DNA of 64,000 bases from Parapristionchus giblindavisi. Lineage: Eukaryota > Nematoda > Chromadorea > Rhabditida > Diplogasteridae. Positions 1-11,124 of this stretch are shown here, in pieces (position 1 is the stretch's first letter; the number at the start of each line of letters is the position of its first letter). Location of the stretch: positions 310,001 through 374,000 of the forward strand of contig CALSFV010000278.1 of NCBI GenBank assembly GCA_943737045.1, written 5' to 3'. A program made the position numbers and the translations under genes. A model generated the notes under the pieces. It was not told the DNA's origin. It ran no database searches and worked only from the letters and a program-made list of their open reading frames with translations.

Positions 1-735
1 TCCTTGGCGAGATTTTCCTCCTTTCCTCCTTTTCCTTCCAACAGTCGAGCGCAGTGATCTCGGTGAGGGCGACAATGGATTGATAAGCCGTATTCGCATC
101 ATTAGGTATGGGTATCGCAAGATCACTCAATACATTTGCATTCCTCCTGTAGGCTTGTCGATCGAACTCTTTCCTTGGTCTTCTCTCCTTCATCCACCTT
201 CTCTTAACTCCAACATCCAACTCGAGACGAATCATTCTATGATCACTATCGCATTCGAAGCGGTTGATAACATGACAATTTGTTACTGGTGCAGATCTTG
301 GCCCAATAATAAAATCGATCTGGTGTTTCGTAATTCCGTTTGGGCTCCTCCAAGTCCACCGTCTAGCCATCCTCGACTTGAACCACGTATTCCATATTCT
401 CATTCCATTTCTCGTACAGAATTCAACAACTCTTCTTCCTCTATCATTCATGTCTGCATAAGTGAAGTGTCCAACAATTTCTTCCACTCCTCCTTCTCTC
501 TTCACTCGAGCGTTCAGGTCACCGATGACGAAAGTTCGGTAACCAGCTGGGCAGTCACGCATGGACTCCTCCACTGTGTCGATGACTTCATCGTAATCGG
601 CATCGGTCGAATTGGAGGTTGGTGCATAGACAACGATTAAGTGCAGTTTGAGGGTTGATAACTGGAGTACTGCAACCCTTTGACTTATACCTGCAAACTT
701 ATATATATAGACGGATATAGAGCCGTGAAAAAGCG
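1..735 (-). mobile_element. LINE retrotransposon fragment: APE-type endonuclease domain
   Basis: The minus strand is open from about position 735 to the window edge (about 240 codons) with no obvious start. It reads as the second half of an apurinic-endonuclease-like domain of a non-LTR retrotransposon. Visible motifs in order are VVYAPTS (about 637-617), GDLNA (about 514-500), NGITKHQIDFI (about 340-310) and SDHRMIRLE (about 248-222), matching the family pattern YAPT / GDFN / SDH. These residues form the metal-binding and catalytic core that nicks target DNA to prime reverse transcription. The N-terminal third of the domain is absent, ending at a stop near 736. The reverse transcriptase would lie beyond the window edge. 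RTE-like or related clades fit, but the clade cannot be fixed from this piece. The plus-strand ORF at 80-640 is a shadow of it. Confidence 0.8.
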
Positions 736-792
736 GTTAGACGTGTAAAGAATGAGACGTGCAGTAAGGATCAAAAAGTGATTTTTCACTGA

Positions 793-1195
793 CAAGGGAA
801 CAGTCGGAGCACACATATCCCCATCTTCACTAAAGTTTGAGGGTATACTAATTCGACCACGCTGATTTCAAATCCGTTTTAAAAACCTGCACTTTATTTT
901 TTTGAAGCGAGATAGCATTTTCGCTGGCTACATAACACCGTTTAACGCTGTCTTCAGCACGGAATTGGTGGCCGAGTGGTTTGGGGCGCGGAGTAGCATT
1001 TCATGGGAGGAGCAGTTTCGACTCCCACCTGACGCATATCTTTTGCTATTTTTTACCAAATGTTGTATTGTGGTCTTCAAAAAAATAAAGTGCAGGTTTT
1101 TTAAAACGGATTTGAAATCAGCGTGCTCTAATTAGTATACCATCAAAGTTTCGGGAAGATCGGGATATGTGTCTTCAGACCATTCCCTTGTAAGA
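793..1195. repeat. Palindromic element with a tRNA-like core
   Basis: Positions about 793-905 and 1076-1195 are imperfect inverted copies of each other. Shared blocks include ACAAGGGAA at the ends, CACATATCCC, GGTATACTAATT and AAGTGCAGGTTTTT. The element lies exactly between the LINE fragment and the integrase end of the BEL/Pao copy. Its unpaired centre holds a tRNA-like stretch, listed separately. The same end sequence, ACAAGGGAAT, closes another palindromic element at about 54711-55120, so the two may be one foldback MITE family. A target duplication here is not clear. Confidence 0.7.
966..1036 (+). pseudogene. tRNA-like sequence (Ser/Leu-type A and B boxes)
   Basis: The stretch GGCCGAGTGGTTTGGGGC looks like the A box of a serine or leucine tRNA, and GTTTCGACTCCCACC about 35 bases later looks like a B box. 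Stems are poor and no convincing anticodon arm can be drawn, so this is a tRNA-derived polymerase III promoter or a decayed tRNA rather than a working tRNA gene. It sits at the centre of the palindrome 793-1195, which suggests a tRNA-derived SINE or foldback element. Confidence 0.5.
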
Positions 1196-1895
1196 GACGT
1201 GATTGTTCTTTCCATAGTAATACTAGTGAAGATCTATTCGAGCTGTGTTCTAAATATGTAGGATCATTGTCGTAGTCATTGTGAATTGGTATATTTGAGT
1301 TAGAGTTAGGGGAAATGAAATCGATCGGGCGAAGTGCTTTGGTCTCTTCCAATTCACCACTAACATAAGTCAAAGGTCGAGCATTGACAGTTGCTTCACT
1401 CTCATACAGAAATGTGAGAAACTCATCTTTACTCAAAAGTCTTCGACCTATAGATATCTTCAACGAATTCTTTAGCAAACCAATCATTCTCTCATATATG
1501 CCTCCTTTCCAAGGACTAAAGGCAGTAATGAATTAGAACTCGACGTTTTTGTATGAGCAGAATTCTTGAATGTTTTGAAGTATCGTAAACTTCACTCAAG
1601 ACTTTGTACGAATAAACAAACTGAGAGGCGTTATCACAGTAAATATACCGGATATGTCCTCGCCTAGCTATGAATCTTCCTAAGATGTGTAAGAATGACT
1701 TTGTAGTGAGATCTGTTACAATTTCGCAGTTTATAGCTCTAATTGATAAACATGTGAATAGAACTATCCATATCTTTTGTAGAGAACCATTATCAGTCTT
1801 GACATTGAATGGACCTGCGTAATCTAATCCTGCATTAGTGAACGGTGCAATCATAGTTTCCATTCTTTCCATAGGCAGAATACTCATTACTTTAT
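1143..1895 (-). pseudogene. BEL/Pao retrotransposon integrase, C-terminal part
   Basis: Two adjoining minus-strand open stretches (1516-1887 and 1143-1487) encode the integrase core and the segment after it. Visible features are GLDYAGPF near the start of the core, FTCLSIRAINCEIV, a CDNAS step (usually C-DN-T/GTNF in the family), and ATVNARPLTY with LRPIDF in the downstream piece. These match Pao-family integrases. The two pieces are in different frames, so the copy is broken. Its upstream neighbour in the element is the zinc-binding end at 3845-3960; about 2 kb of foreign DNA lies between. No 3' LTR is recognisable before the palindrome at 1195. Confidence 0.75.
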
Positions 1896-2287
1896 TCTAT
1901 AATATGATAAGGCACGTCTGTCTGTCTGTCGGTCCGTCACAATTCGCCCTTTTGATTCACTTTATTTTGCATTTCACTCTGCAGTGCGGTCGGCAGATCT
2001 AATCTCTCATTTAGCATTTCATTTTCGTCTGATTCGGTGGTGCGGTCGGTAATTGAGCTCGCTCTGGTGTTCATTTTTGTAAAACAATAATCAATAACTT
2101 TATTTCTTTTTATTTCTATGACGAAGTTCAGGTTATCGGAAAAGTCAATGATCATGGCTATTAATATATATTTTTTTATTTCCTTGTTCAATTCATTAGA
2201 TGGAATGCGGAACGCCGCGTGACGCCTATGCCTTCGCGGCATGCCGCCTTTAGAGTCACGATCGAGCGAGAATATATTGTCAAACAT

Positions 2288-2585
2288 TCTCTCATATCAA
2301 AGTTTGAACGGACTCTCCGGTATTTTTTGCTCGCGGGGGCACACCGTTGAGAGGCCAAATCTCGAGTGGAACACCGCGAGGAGCACCACGGTGTGGAAGG
2401 GACGGTGTGCCTCGAGGGGTGGACATCAAATCTCGCGGGGCACACCGTCTTCCCACACCGCGGGGTACACCGTCGATAGCCACAGCTCGCGGGGTACACC
2501 GTCTAAGTGTTCTGACCCGTGGGGTACCCCACACCACGGGATTGAATGGTGTGCCCCGCGAGTAAAAACTACCGGAACTCATCTT
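2288..2585. repeat. GC-rich inverted array of CGCGGGG(T/C)ACACCGT units
   Basis: Short units of the type CTCGCGGGG(C/T)ACACCGT recur in both orientations across this stretch. The outer ends pair: TCCGGTATTTTTTGCTCGCG at the left against the inverse of CGCGAGTAAAAACTACCGG at the right. Base composition is far more GC-rich than the surroundings. The predicted ORFs on both strands here simply read the repeat. No function is apparent; a foldback or hairpin-forming insertion is the simplest reading. Confidence 0.6.
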
Positions 2586-2893
2586 GTAAACCAAGCACCC
2601 GGGTTCGAAATCCATGGCATGTAACCTGGAGCTCGCTATTCAGGTTGCGGGCCCGCATGCTATTGTGGGCCCGAATGCCAGTGCGGGCCCGCAATGATTT
2701 TACGATCCATTGCGGACCTGCACCCCCCCCCCCCCCCCCGAATAAACAACTCTAACGTAAACCGTTACATCAGAGGCGGCTCCTGGCTATACCGTGGGAT
2801 AGTCCAACCCGCAATTTTTTTGAAGAATATGAATACCCACACGCGGAAACTACAAACGTCGGGGATATACACAGATCATCACTAAAAATCAAT

Positions 2894-3480
2894 GTATCAT
2901 GAACGGTGTGAATGGAAAAAATCTGAATGGATCAGGCCGATCAAACGGGATTGTGGGCGCACGTTAGTTCAATCACAAGAGAGTCTGTACAATAGCCGGA
3001 AAATAGGAATTATCTCGAAATGAAAAATTGTGTACGAAATATATGGTATGGTCTACGCATACAGCGCCTATAAACAGTAGGTGTATTCAAATTACGACAA
3101 CCGGACTGGAAAAATGATCAGCGCGTAAGTTCGAAATAATGTGAGTAGAGAAGGGAGGGAAGGGTGATCGAAGCGTGGCGCATTGGTAAGATGGCCGCCT
3201 CTCCTCCCAAAGGGTACGGGTTCGAATCGCGACCGGAGATTTCACTTCATCCCTTATTGTACACTCTGAACTAACGTGGGCGATCTGGACATTTTCATTA
3301 TTAATCATTGTTTTCATTGTTTTCTCTCCTTCGAATATACTAAAGGAAATCAGGACAACATATTGCCATTCAACAAAAAAAATCATTTCTTTCATGATTA
3401 ACAAAAATGATCCGATCGTGGACAATCCCATTTGATGGACTTGCTCCATTCAGATTCATACACACCGTTCATGATATAAT
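2894..3480. repeat. Palindromic element with a second tRNA-like core
   Basis: The ends pair over about 65 bases: TATCATGAACGGTGTG at 2895 against its inverse ending near 3476, followed by AATCTGAATGGA and ATCAAACGGGATTGT in both arms. The interior, about 3175-3245, has an A-box-like TGGCGCATTGGTAAG and a B-box-like GGTTCGAATCGCGACC. The stems of a full tRNA do not form well. This is the same architecture as 793-1195 (inverted arms, tRNA-like promoter at the centre) with unrelated arm sequence. Confidence 0.6.
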
Positions 3481-3594
3481 TTCGAACGATATATGATTTG
3501 ATTTTAGATGTACTATAGTGAATCATCACCAACATTTTTAATTAATATTTTTAAACGTAGTATTTACATCATAGGTGGGCACGTGAAAACGAAA

Positions 3595-3740
3595 TCTTTT
3601 TGCGCTCAGCCTTGCTTTCTCACCGGGGCCTTGCGCATAGCCTTGCCTCGCAAAAATTGGAAAACTTTCAGTCAAATTTGCCAAAAATTAGCCTTGCGCA
3701 CAGCCTTTCCTCCCCCTTCCCCCGTTTTGCGCACAGCCTT
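3595..3740 (+). repeat. Small array of TTGCGCACAGCCTT units
   Basis: The motif (T)TGCGC(A/T)(C/T)AGCCTT appears four times in about 145 bases, separated by short pyrimidine-rich or A-rich spacers. It lies inside the patchwork insertion and overlaps no recognisable coding sequence. Confidence 0.5.
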
Positions 3741-3844
3741 TCCCCCAGCGTTCCCATCTATGATTTACATGAATCGATGCCGCATTAATAAGTGATGATA
3801 TGACAATACCGCAAAATAGAACTGTGCCCGCATAGAGCTTATTC

Positions 3845-5122
3845 ACAATTTCTAGTTGGTGGTAGACGAAATGATTTGACACGAAATCTTTTGCAACCAT
3901 AACACTCTTGCTTGATGACGTTCTTAACTTATGATCTACCCTTAGGAATCCAGTACTTCTCACGAAGTTGAGTTAGAATATGCAATGGACTACTATGAAT
4001 ATGAATCTTATGATAATGAAGAATGATTAGTCTAGTGATGTAATGATCAGGAAGATAAATTGGTGTACGTGACTGAGTAGTGTTAGAAGGAATCCTAGTT
4101 TCACATCTCAATATATTGTAATTATCCTTAAAGATACGTATATCTTTCGATATCTTTTCCGAAGGAGGATTCTCGTACTGAATTCTTCTAATGATAATAT
4201 TCTCTACTTGTAAACGAAGTTTCAGTGAATGTCTATGAAGTGTTCCTGTGAAATTGTAGAAAGAATTGTTAGTGTTGATGAATTTTAGTGAATTACGAGT
4301 GGAGAAGAATAAGAGTATTGATGAAATGACACCTACTAGCTTAGAATATGAACTATAATTTTTATAGTGCACACAGAAAGGTGTTTTAGAAGCTAGAGAA
4401 GTGGAAGTATGAAATGTATCAATCTTCTTAGTTCTTTCTTTTAGCTCTATTGCACTCAATTGCAGTTTTTCATTCCATTTGTCATCAGTTTGGTAGAGAA
4501 ATGATGGTCCATTGATCCATTCTTTGTACTCAATGAATTCATCAATTGAACAACCTCTACTAGCAATGTCAGCTGGATTAATTGTTGTGGAAATGTAGTA
4601 CAGCGATGTTATAGCACTTTGTTGTAAAATGTCATTGATCTTTTTGCATCGATTTTTAACAAATACTGAATGTGAACCATCTGATAGTGTCCAAAGTAAA
4701 GCCACCTTAGAATCACTCCAGATGATGGATCTGTTGATAATAATGTTGAGCTCTGTCATAATATATTTCTGCATGCGAGTTCCAATTTCAATGGCTAACA
4801 ACTCAGCCTTTGGAATAGTTATTCCATTGATGGGTGTCAGACGAGTTTTAGACATGAGAAATCGAACAACATATGTTCCATTATCGAGAAGTACTCTAAG
4901 ATATGATACACAAGCATATGCTTTACCAGATGCATCAACAAAAGTATGTAATTCGGCTTTGTTGTGAGTAGTTTTACTGGAAAAGAACCATCTAGGAATA
5001 CTAACTGAGAAGTCTCTCATGTTATCGAGAATCTTGTTCCAATCAGAAGTATCATTATGATCTATCTTCTGATCCCATTTGTATTTCTTTTTCCATACAT
5101 TTTGAAGGAATATTTTCATCAT
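3845..5122 (-). pseudogene. BEL/Pao retrotransposon: RNase H and integrase zinc-finger region
   Basis: A 410-codon open frame (3929-5161; its first codons read into the mariner end) covers the region after the reverse transcriptase. Landmarks in order are SIPRWFF with ELHTFVDASGKAYA (start of RNase H), TIPKAELLAIEIG, SIIWSDSKVALLW, the Pao signature NPADIASRG followed by WINGPSFL, and then LREKYWIPKGRS of the integrase H2C2 region. A stop interrupts right after that motif, yet the same frame continues with a recognisable CYGCKRF zinc-finger end to about 3845. The upstream boundary at 5122-5124 is the TA target of the mariner insertion. Confidence 0.85.
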
Positions 5123-5124
5123 TA

Positions 5125-6396
5125 CAGGGTGCGCCAAAATTACCCGAACTGGTGTCACCATATGGTTCCCCCCTTTAAAATGTGATTTAAGCGATATGGT
5201 TCATAGCAAAGTTTATCAACAATATAGGCAACAGAAACATACTAGCGAATTTCGATATGGCCTCCTTTAGCTCTGACACAAGCCTTGAGTATCTTCTCAT
5301 ATGCGACTGCCGATTCCCGCAAGCAGTTGTCATCGAGTTCGTCCCATGCCTTGAGAAGGGGAGCACTGAAGGAGTCGAGGGTCTGGTGCTTGATAGAGGA
5401 CATCTTGGCCTACAACACCTCCAATCACTGCAGTCGAGGAGGTTGAGATTGGGGGAGTTCGGAAGTAAGTGTTATGGATTTTGCCGAGTGCCTGGGTGAA
5501 AAACCACGACTGGGTGAACTTTGTCATGTGATTGACGACAGAATCTTACCGAAAGGTCTAGTGGTCCTGACCGAAGTGGGTATGGTATCGGAGTAGAAGC
5601 GCGTCTTCGAGGATGTGCTTGGTATAATATGCCTTATTGATTTAGATGCATGGAGTGGCAAAACAAGAGTGGACTTTCCAGTTGGGCAAACAGCAGCTAT
5701 AACCTTGGCGCATTGTGGAAGACTGATATGACCCATGACCCCAGCCGTCTTGTAGGATTCTGTAAGATCAGAGGCAATGATTCTGTTGTTCTCGATATTC
5801 AGGTTGTCTTTGAAGACAAGATATTCTCTTCGCTGAACATCGTGCTAAAGTGCGCGGACCTAGCACAACGCATAAAAAGTTGAGGTCACCGTTCTCAGCG
5901 GAGCTTGATCTGTCGCTCATTCGGTTCTAACAGTTTACTGTACTTGTAAGGGAGAAGAGTCAGCTGAGACCTGAGCAGACGAAGAATTCAAGTGTTCGAG
6001 ATATCGAGTCTCCAGATCATAAACTTGTGGTTTCGAAACACCATCTTTCGGATGGGATCTCGGTTCGTAGCGGTGGAAACTGAAATCGGTCTACCTCTGC
6101 CCGGACGTTCCTTGTCAGTACCAAGATCCTGGTACACGATACCGGTATCGGATACAGCCGACTCGTGAAAGCCGAGCTGATGAACTATGACAATCTACCT
6201 TGTACACTTGAGAATGAGGGGTTGCAGTCGACTTGACTTCCCCATTACTAGAAGACTTGACTAACTGACTTGAAACCTTGAATAGGGAGTGGCCAATGAT
6301 CACTCGTCATGATGCTGCAATAGGGGTTGCGCATTTGCATTGGGGGCCTGGGAATCATAATGGTGAAATCAGTTCGGGTAATTTTGGCGCACCCTG
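5125..6396 (-). mobile_element. mariner-type DNA transposon, decayed
   Basis: A 1272-bp element is bounded by perfect 27-bp inverted repeats starting CAGGGTGCGCCAAAATTACC (5125-5151 and 6370-6396) and flanked by a TA duplication (5123-5124, 6397-6398). Size, TA target and CAGGGTG ends fit the mariner superfamily. It interrupts the reverse transcriptase frame of the BEL/Pao copy, so it is younger than that element. The internal gene, on the minus strand, is badly frameshifted. Perfect ends with a decayed gene suggest mobilisation in trans or gene decay under relaxed constraint. Confidence 0.9.
5238..5740 (-). pseudogene. mariner transposase remnant
   Basis: Conserved pieces of the transposase C-terminal half are readable on the minus strand, in shifting frames. 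A VCPTGKSTLV-like stretch (about 5700) resembles the catalytic-domain block, HILEDALL follows, and the C-terminal end DSFSAPLLKAWDEL ... ILKACVRAKGGHIEIR closes at about 5241. The last segment is characteristic of mariner/Tc1-type transposases, which end with an R-C-I-x-A-x-G-G-H-I-E motif. Several frameshifts and stops separate these blocks. The N-terminal DNA-binding half could not be read with confidence. Confidence 0.7.
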
Positions 6397-6398
6397 TA

Positions 6399-7740
6399 GA
6401 ATAATTGGAGTAACAACACCCAATGGATCGAATGATTTGGCAGTGTACTTGAGTATCTTACGCTTTGTCCATGCATTTTCTCTTGGAGGGGAAGAGTTCT
6501 TTGTGACGAGTTCATCATTCTCCAGATTCCAATCAATACCCAATAATTTCAAAGTCTTAGGAACCGGTCGTTCATTCTGAGAAACTAGAAATGAATTGAA
6601 CTCTGCATTGTTAGAAGCATATTCTCTGAGATTCATACCACATTCTTTGAATGTATATTTAGATTTTTCATATACCAATTTAGCTTCATTGTAGTTCTCT
6701 GCAGACAAGTAAATGTTATCTACATAACAATTTTGATTTATGTTCTTCATAAGTGTATCATTCTTCTTCATTAGATGATGTTGAATTGTGGCAGAAAGAA
6801 GAAATGGGGAAGAGATAATTCCGAACGGTACACGACGAAAGCGATAGACTACTATGTTATCATCAGTTGGAGGCCTAGATGGATCTCTAATCCAAAGGAA
6901 TCTAACAGAATCTCTATCCGGAACATCTAATTCTACTTGGTGGAAGGCTTTTTCAATATCCGAAGATATGAGAATTGGGCATTGTCTACAGCGAAGCATA
7001 ATACCTACAATTTCTGGAAGAATCACGGGTCCACGCATTAAACACTCATTAATGGAATATCCAGTCGATGTTTTTGCATTTCCATCATATACCATGCGGA
7101 TCTTAGTAGTGGTCTTCTGAGGAGTGATAACGGGGTGATGAGGGATATAAGTAATTTTTCCTTCTTCTCCATCAAATTCATCAATTGATACTTCTTCTAT
7201 TATATTTTTATTGAGTTGTTCCATAATTATATCATGATATTTGGTCATAACATTGTTCTTATGCAATGTACTAAAGGCACTTTTGAGACGAGCACGACAA
7301 GTTGAATAGTTGTCGGATACTCTCATTGAATCGGTACTCCATGGAAACTTCACGATGTATCTACCATTTTCGAATCTGAGAGTCTCATTGAAGAATTTCA
7401 TACAGACTTCATCATCTGATTGATTGATAGAGTCGTGAATACCTAGAGATTCTAGATTCCAGAATTTTTCAAGAATTGTATCGAATTTTTCTGATCGTTT
7501 TGAGAATTGTTGTTAGAAGTATTCAGATATGTTTTTTATCTCTTTCATAGCATTTTTACCGATCTTTCCTTTACCGAATAGGATAGGTCCGAGTTTGGTA
7601 TGGAAGATGGAGAATCCTCTCCGAATATCTCCTGACGACATCGTTGTCGGGCGTCGAGATCGGTAGCAGACGGTTGGTGACGGCTGTTGGATGGATTGCG
7701 AGTTTATTGTGAGATCAGTTGAGAGACTAAATTCCATTGA
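6399..7740 (-). pseudogene. BEL/Pao retrotransposon: protease end and reverse transcriptase
   Basis: A 7513-7737 stretch carries FSIFHTKLGPILFGKGKI, which resembles the end of the Pao aspartic-protease region (DUF1758-like). A frame break follows, and then a 348-codon open stretch (6355-7401, its last residues reading into mariner) holds the reverse transcriptase. Landmarks are YIPHHPV, KIRMVYDGNAKT, SSDIEKAFHQVELD, RVPFGIISSPFLL and the catalytic box YVDNIYLS, where the family usually has YVDD. Gag is missing upstream of 7740 and I find no LTR, so this is a truncated, dead copy on three counts. Confidence 0.85.
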
Positions 7741-9619
7741 AATTAAATCGACATTTTAGATGAATTGTTTGATAGGCATTAATAGATAGAGGGTAATGTT
7801 GAACAGTGTAATAAATGAAATGTCTACTGAGGTATTGTATCATATAGTAAGATATGAAGTGTCTATAGGGTTACTGTAGAAGAGGAAGACAATAGAGGAC
7901 AATAGTAGAAGGAGGACAATTGATATGAATGAGATGTATGGTAGAAGGCAGGGTTATATTCGGATCCTAGGAAGAGCGGAAGACATAAAAACTCTGTGAA
8001 GAGACGAGACAGTAGTGAAGAAACAGGGAGAGATTGAGAGGGAGAAGAGGAAAAATTTTATTGATAAGGAACGGATAGAAGAAATGTATAAATTTTTATG
8101 ATGGATTAGTCATGAAGATGAGATAGGGAAGGGTATAGAAGGGATTCTAAAGTATAGGATGTTAGCGTAAGATAGAGATAACGTATATTGAAGAGACCAT
8201 ACAGTATTATAGAATTAAAACTGTCCGAGCAATACAAATTCCGCTGTTTGCCGCGCAATATTCAGACTCCGCCCACTTCTTCGCGCGACATACCATTTTC
8301 TCTAGTTTTATCGAATTTTATGGCGTTTCCTCATCATTTCACAGGACTTTCATTAAAAATAAAATTATATGCATTGAAAAAACGTTCGAAAAAACCTTCC
8401 GAAAATTTGGAGTGCGTTTTTCTCAACGGTGGAGAAGTTTACTATATTCGGCATTTGGCGCGGTGTGTGCAAAACTTTTGTAATTCTATAATAGGACAAA
8501 AGGTCTTTTAGGCTATATCAGACAAACATAGAGTTTTATGGATAAAATGGGAAGAGATACGATATTGACCACATCCAAAGCGTACAGTTACCGTATCCTA
8601 TTCAAATATTCGATTCACAATTGGTCTTATGTGAAGACGCTCCTATTGAAAGGTGATTATGGTTGAAATTAATGTGAAAGTTATACATTATAAGGAGAAT
8701 CAATGCAAATCGAGCAATAAGATGGCCATTCCCATTACCTCAAACATTTATTCTACTTATATGTCTTCGACTGCCAATGTCGGTGAAACTGACCTAGCAG
8801 TGATCCCATTTTTGGGCTGTGCACTTATAGGGTGATGATCATCTAGTCCGGAGTTCGGAATGGGGTAGATATGTGGCATGGGGTAGATATGGCCAATTTG
8901 GTTTTTTTCCAGAATTGGTATAGAAATGGTATGGGGTAGATATGGAAAACACTGGATGCAGTGTTGGTATAGAATTGTTTAATAGAATATTTGAATGGAT
9001 TTGTTTGGTATACTGTATACGTCCTATACTGGAAATTGAAAATTTGATGAGAAGTAAAATAATATAAGGTCGAACTCACGATACCGCTATTCCTTAGTAG
9101 ACGCAATTGTTGATGTTGAGGGAGTCCATTGCATTCGTAGATTGTAAGGGGAAGGAAGTAGTGAAAAAAAAGACAGTAAGACGAGAAGAAGGGGTTAGAT
9201 GAATAGGTATGAAAACTATGGGGAGGGGGGGGCTGTCATTAATTTTGGTGATTATGTGTGTGAGAGAGAAGATGATGGGCACAGAAGTTGTTCGTCCAGG
9301 TTAACCATGGTCGCCATGTTTCGACCCCATGGGTCTTTCCTATCTGCCCTTTACGTTGCCCCTATCACACAGAGAGACAATCATAACAGCCATCCTTCAT
9401 CTCTACTATCACACAACAATGAACAATCTCTTTCCCTCTCCTCGTCGGGAGGGCGTGACAATACAAATTCGACACCCATTTGAAACTCTAAAACACCAGG
9501 CTGAACACAGTCTTTACGTATTCTCTAGCTGAGAGAATCAAATCAAATCAAATCAAATCATTTATTTTCCTGTTTAATAAAGAAAGGGATGGTATTGGGG
9601 TTCTTCTTAACACGTTAGA
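7741..9619. other. Intergenic stretch with no supported gene
   Basis: This 1.9 kb contains short ORFs on both strands without recognisable domains, a small triplicated GGGGTAGATATGG motif (about 8858-8945) and an AATCA pentanucleotide run (about 9538-9560). The plus-strand ORF at 8188-8511 has moderately higher GC but resembles nothing I recognise. A promoter or 5' LTR of the BEL/Pao element is not evident. Confidence 0.5.
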
Positions 9620-10070
9620 CGGGGTCAGGAAAACTAGTCTTCTTATGCCATAGTTGTACAGAATGAGATAGAGACAATTCAATTAACTTTATTCTACTTA
9701 AATTAGAGATATCCAAGTACAACAATTCATTTGCATCCGTAATCAATTTCTCCAAGGAAGGAACATCATTATGTGGTAGAGTTTGTCAATTTAGTATTAC
9801 ATAAATTTAGGAATCGAAGATTGGGTAAATAAGGTAGATCAAGTGATGAAAAAGGAGTTGAAGATAATGAGAGATTAATAATTGAATGAGGGATTATTGA
9901 TTGATTCAAGGAACTAATTGATGTAGACTCTAGATACAATGAAGTAAATACAAATCAAAGGTATCATCATTCCATTCTTTAATCTCAAGATTAGTAAAAT
10001 AAGGATACTTTATTTTAATTTCATTAATCGCAACAATGAATTTAAAGATCAAAAAGTTCAATATAGATCG
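9620..10070 (-). pseudogene. Leucine-rich-repeat-like gene remnant
   Basis: Broken minus-strand reading frames contain LRR-like lines: IKYPYFTNLEIKEW (about 10010-9960), YLPNLRFLNLCNTKLTNS (about 9830-9780) and PSLEKLITDANELLYLDISN (about 9755-9700), ending with SRIKLIELSLSHS. These have the L-x-x-L-x-L spacing of leucine-rich repeats. Stops and frame changes separate them, and introns could explain some but not all breaks. No start or end can be assigned. It is probably a decayed LRR gene; the family is not identifiable. Confidence 0.35.
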
Positions 10071-10153
10071 AGAGAGTTCGAGTTTGAAGAACTGCGGGGC
10101 ACCTTACTATGGAAATATGCCCAAATCTGTAAAGAGATATTTGTGTGAGTATA

Positions 10154-10227
10154 AAGCCCCACCATAGCAACAGTGATCTCCCATAGAACTCTCGTTTACC
10201 TTGCCTAATGGGTTGCACCTTTTTTTG
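10154..10227 (-). repeat. 74-bp interspersed repeat, copy 1 (SL2-like leader motif)
   Basis: This segment is repeated without visible change at 14251-14324. On the minus strand it begins with an A-run and then GGTGCAACCCATTAGGCAAG followed by GTAAAC, which looks like a short leader exon plus a 5' splice site. The rest of the repeat carries no clear Sm site. See the findings for its resemblance to nematode SL2. Confidence 0.6.
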
Positions 10228-10329
10228 CCTTATAGACTTAAAAAAACCCTTTGGTAAATCTGAATTGATTATGACAGTGGCATTGCATTCACGCTCTAAC
10301 ATTTCATGTCTTTCTCCTTTATCTTCGTC

Positions 10330-10395
10330 TTGGGTTCGCTGATTGCTCCAGAGGGAGAGGGAGAGGAAGATAAAGGCAGAGGGAGAGGGAGACGA
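10330..10395. repeat. GA-rich simple repeat
   Basis: Short runs of GAGGGAGAGGGAGAG type separate low-complexity sequence here. No gene overlaps it. Confidence 0.6.
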
Positions 10396-10529
10396 ACAAA
10401 GTAGAAAGAAGGAAATATGGCAAGAAAGAATGGAGGACGATTTTGTAATACTTTTGACAGAAACCTGGATCCTTTCTCTGTTTTTTTTCCAGTTTTGTTT
10501 AATAATAATAATACATTAATCGAATTACC

Positions 10530-10910
10530 TGGGTCTACAATAAATCTGTACTAAAAACATACAGCATCAGAAAATTGTGTCTTCTGCATCATTCAATGCA
10601 CCCCCCTCCAAGCCCATGCTGGATCTGGCCATATTCAGCCCGTGGTCTGGCCATTCCGGAGATTCGCACGGTTGTCAACAATGATACATTCAATGTATCT
10701 ATTAAATTGTAAATTAAGAAACATGAATGTATCCTAAAGGCACACTCCGATCGATCCGGGCACGGTAGATGCGATCTGAATTATCGATTTTTCACAGATC
10801 AATATAGGCCCAATCATACCGTAATCCGCTCTCGTGAATCATATTTCAGTCTGATGCCCAGACCAATCATGTCGTCAATGTGGATATGACGGTCGATGAA
10901 TCATCACCTG
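10530..10910 (-). pseudogene. Inverted partial copy of the PDZ-gene region
   Basis: Two blocks here are inverted copies of sequence in and before the PDZ gene. Block Y (about 10762-10908) matches 11511-11660 and includes the first PDZ exon and its 44-bp intron. Block X (about 10530-10640) matches about 11405-11510, upstream of the gene. On the minus strand the order is Y then X, whereas at the plus-strand locus it is X then Y, so this is not a simple palindrome. In this copy Y is preceded by a splice-acceptor-like GATCTTCAG. The copy stops after the first codons of the second exon. Confidence 0.7.
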
Positions 10911-11124
10911 AAGATCGCAAATCCGACCTAATTGAACGGAACCAGTGACTTATCCCTATTTGGTTAGCATTAAATGTAATTACAATAGTCCAAGCAAAAG
11001 AACACATAGGAGAACACATACACACTCAGATCTCCCAAAACCCAAATATAAAATTTGGACAAAATTAATGAATTGTTTAAAAAATTCACATATACAGGTT
11101 TGCTTGCACATTAAAGGCGCATTC

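Larger units (their letters stand above)
1896..3844. mobile_element. Patchwork insertion splitting the BEL/Pao integrase
   Basis: The retroelement reading frame is lost just below 3845 (after the cysteine pair of the integrase zinc finger) and recognisable again near 1895, just upstream of the core. The intervening 2 kb holds no gene I can support. It contains a GTCTGTCTGTC microsatellite (about 1914-1930), a GC-rich inverted array (2288-2585), a GCGGGCCCGCA repeat with a poly-C run (about 2645-2740), a palindromic tRNA-cored element (2894-3480) and a small TTGCGCACAGCC array (3595-3740). It looks like successive insertions rather than one element. Confidence 0.55.

Noticed and set aside
80..640. 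186-residue plus-strand ORF at the window start
   Set aside because: The opposite strand encodes a recognisable LINE endonuclease over the same bases; the plus-strand ORF is its shadow.
3177..3245. Functional tRNA gene
   Set aside because: A and B boxes are present but acceptor and anticodon stems do not pair; the sequence lies inside a palindrome.
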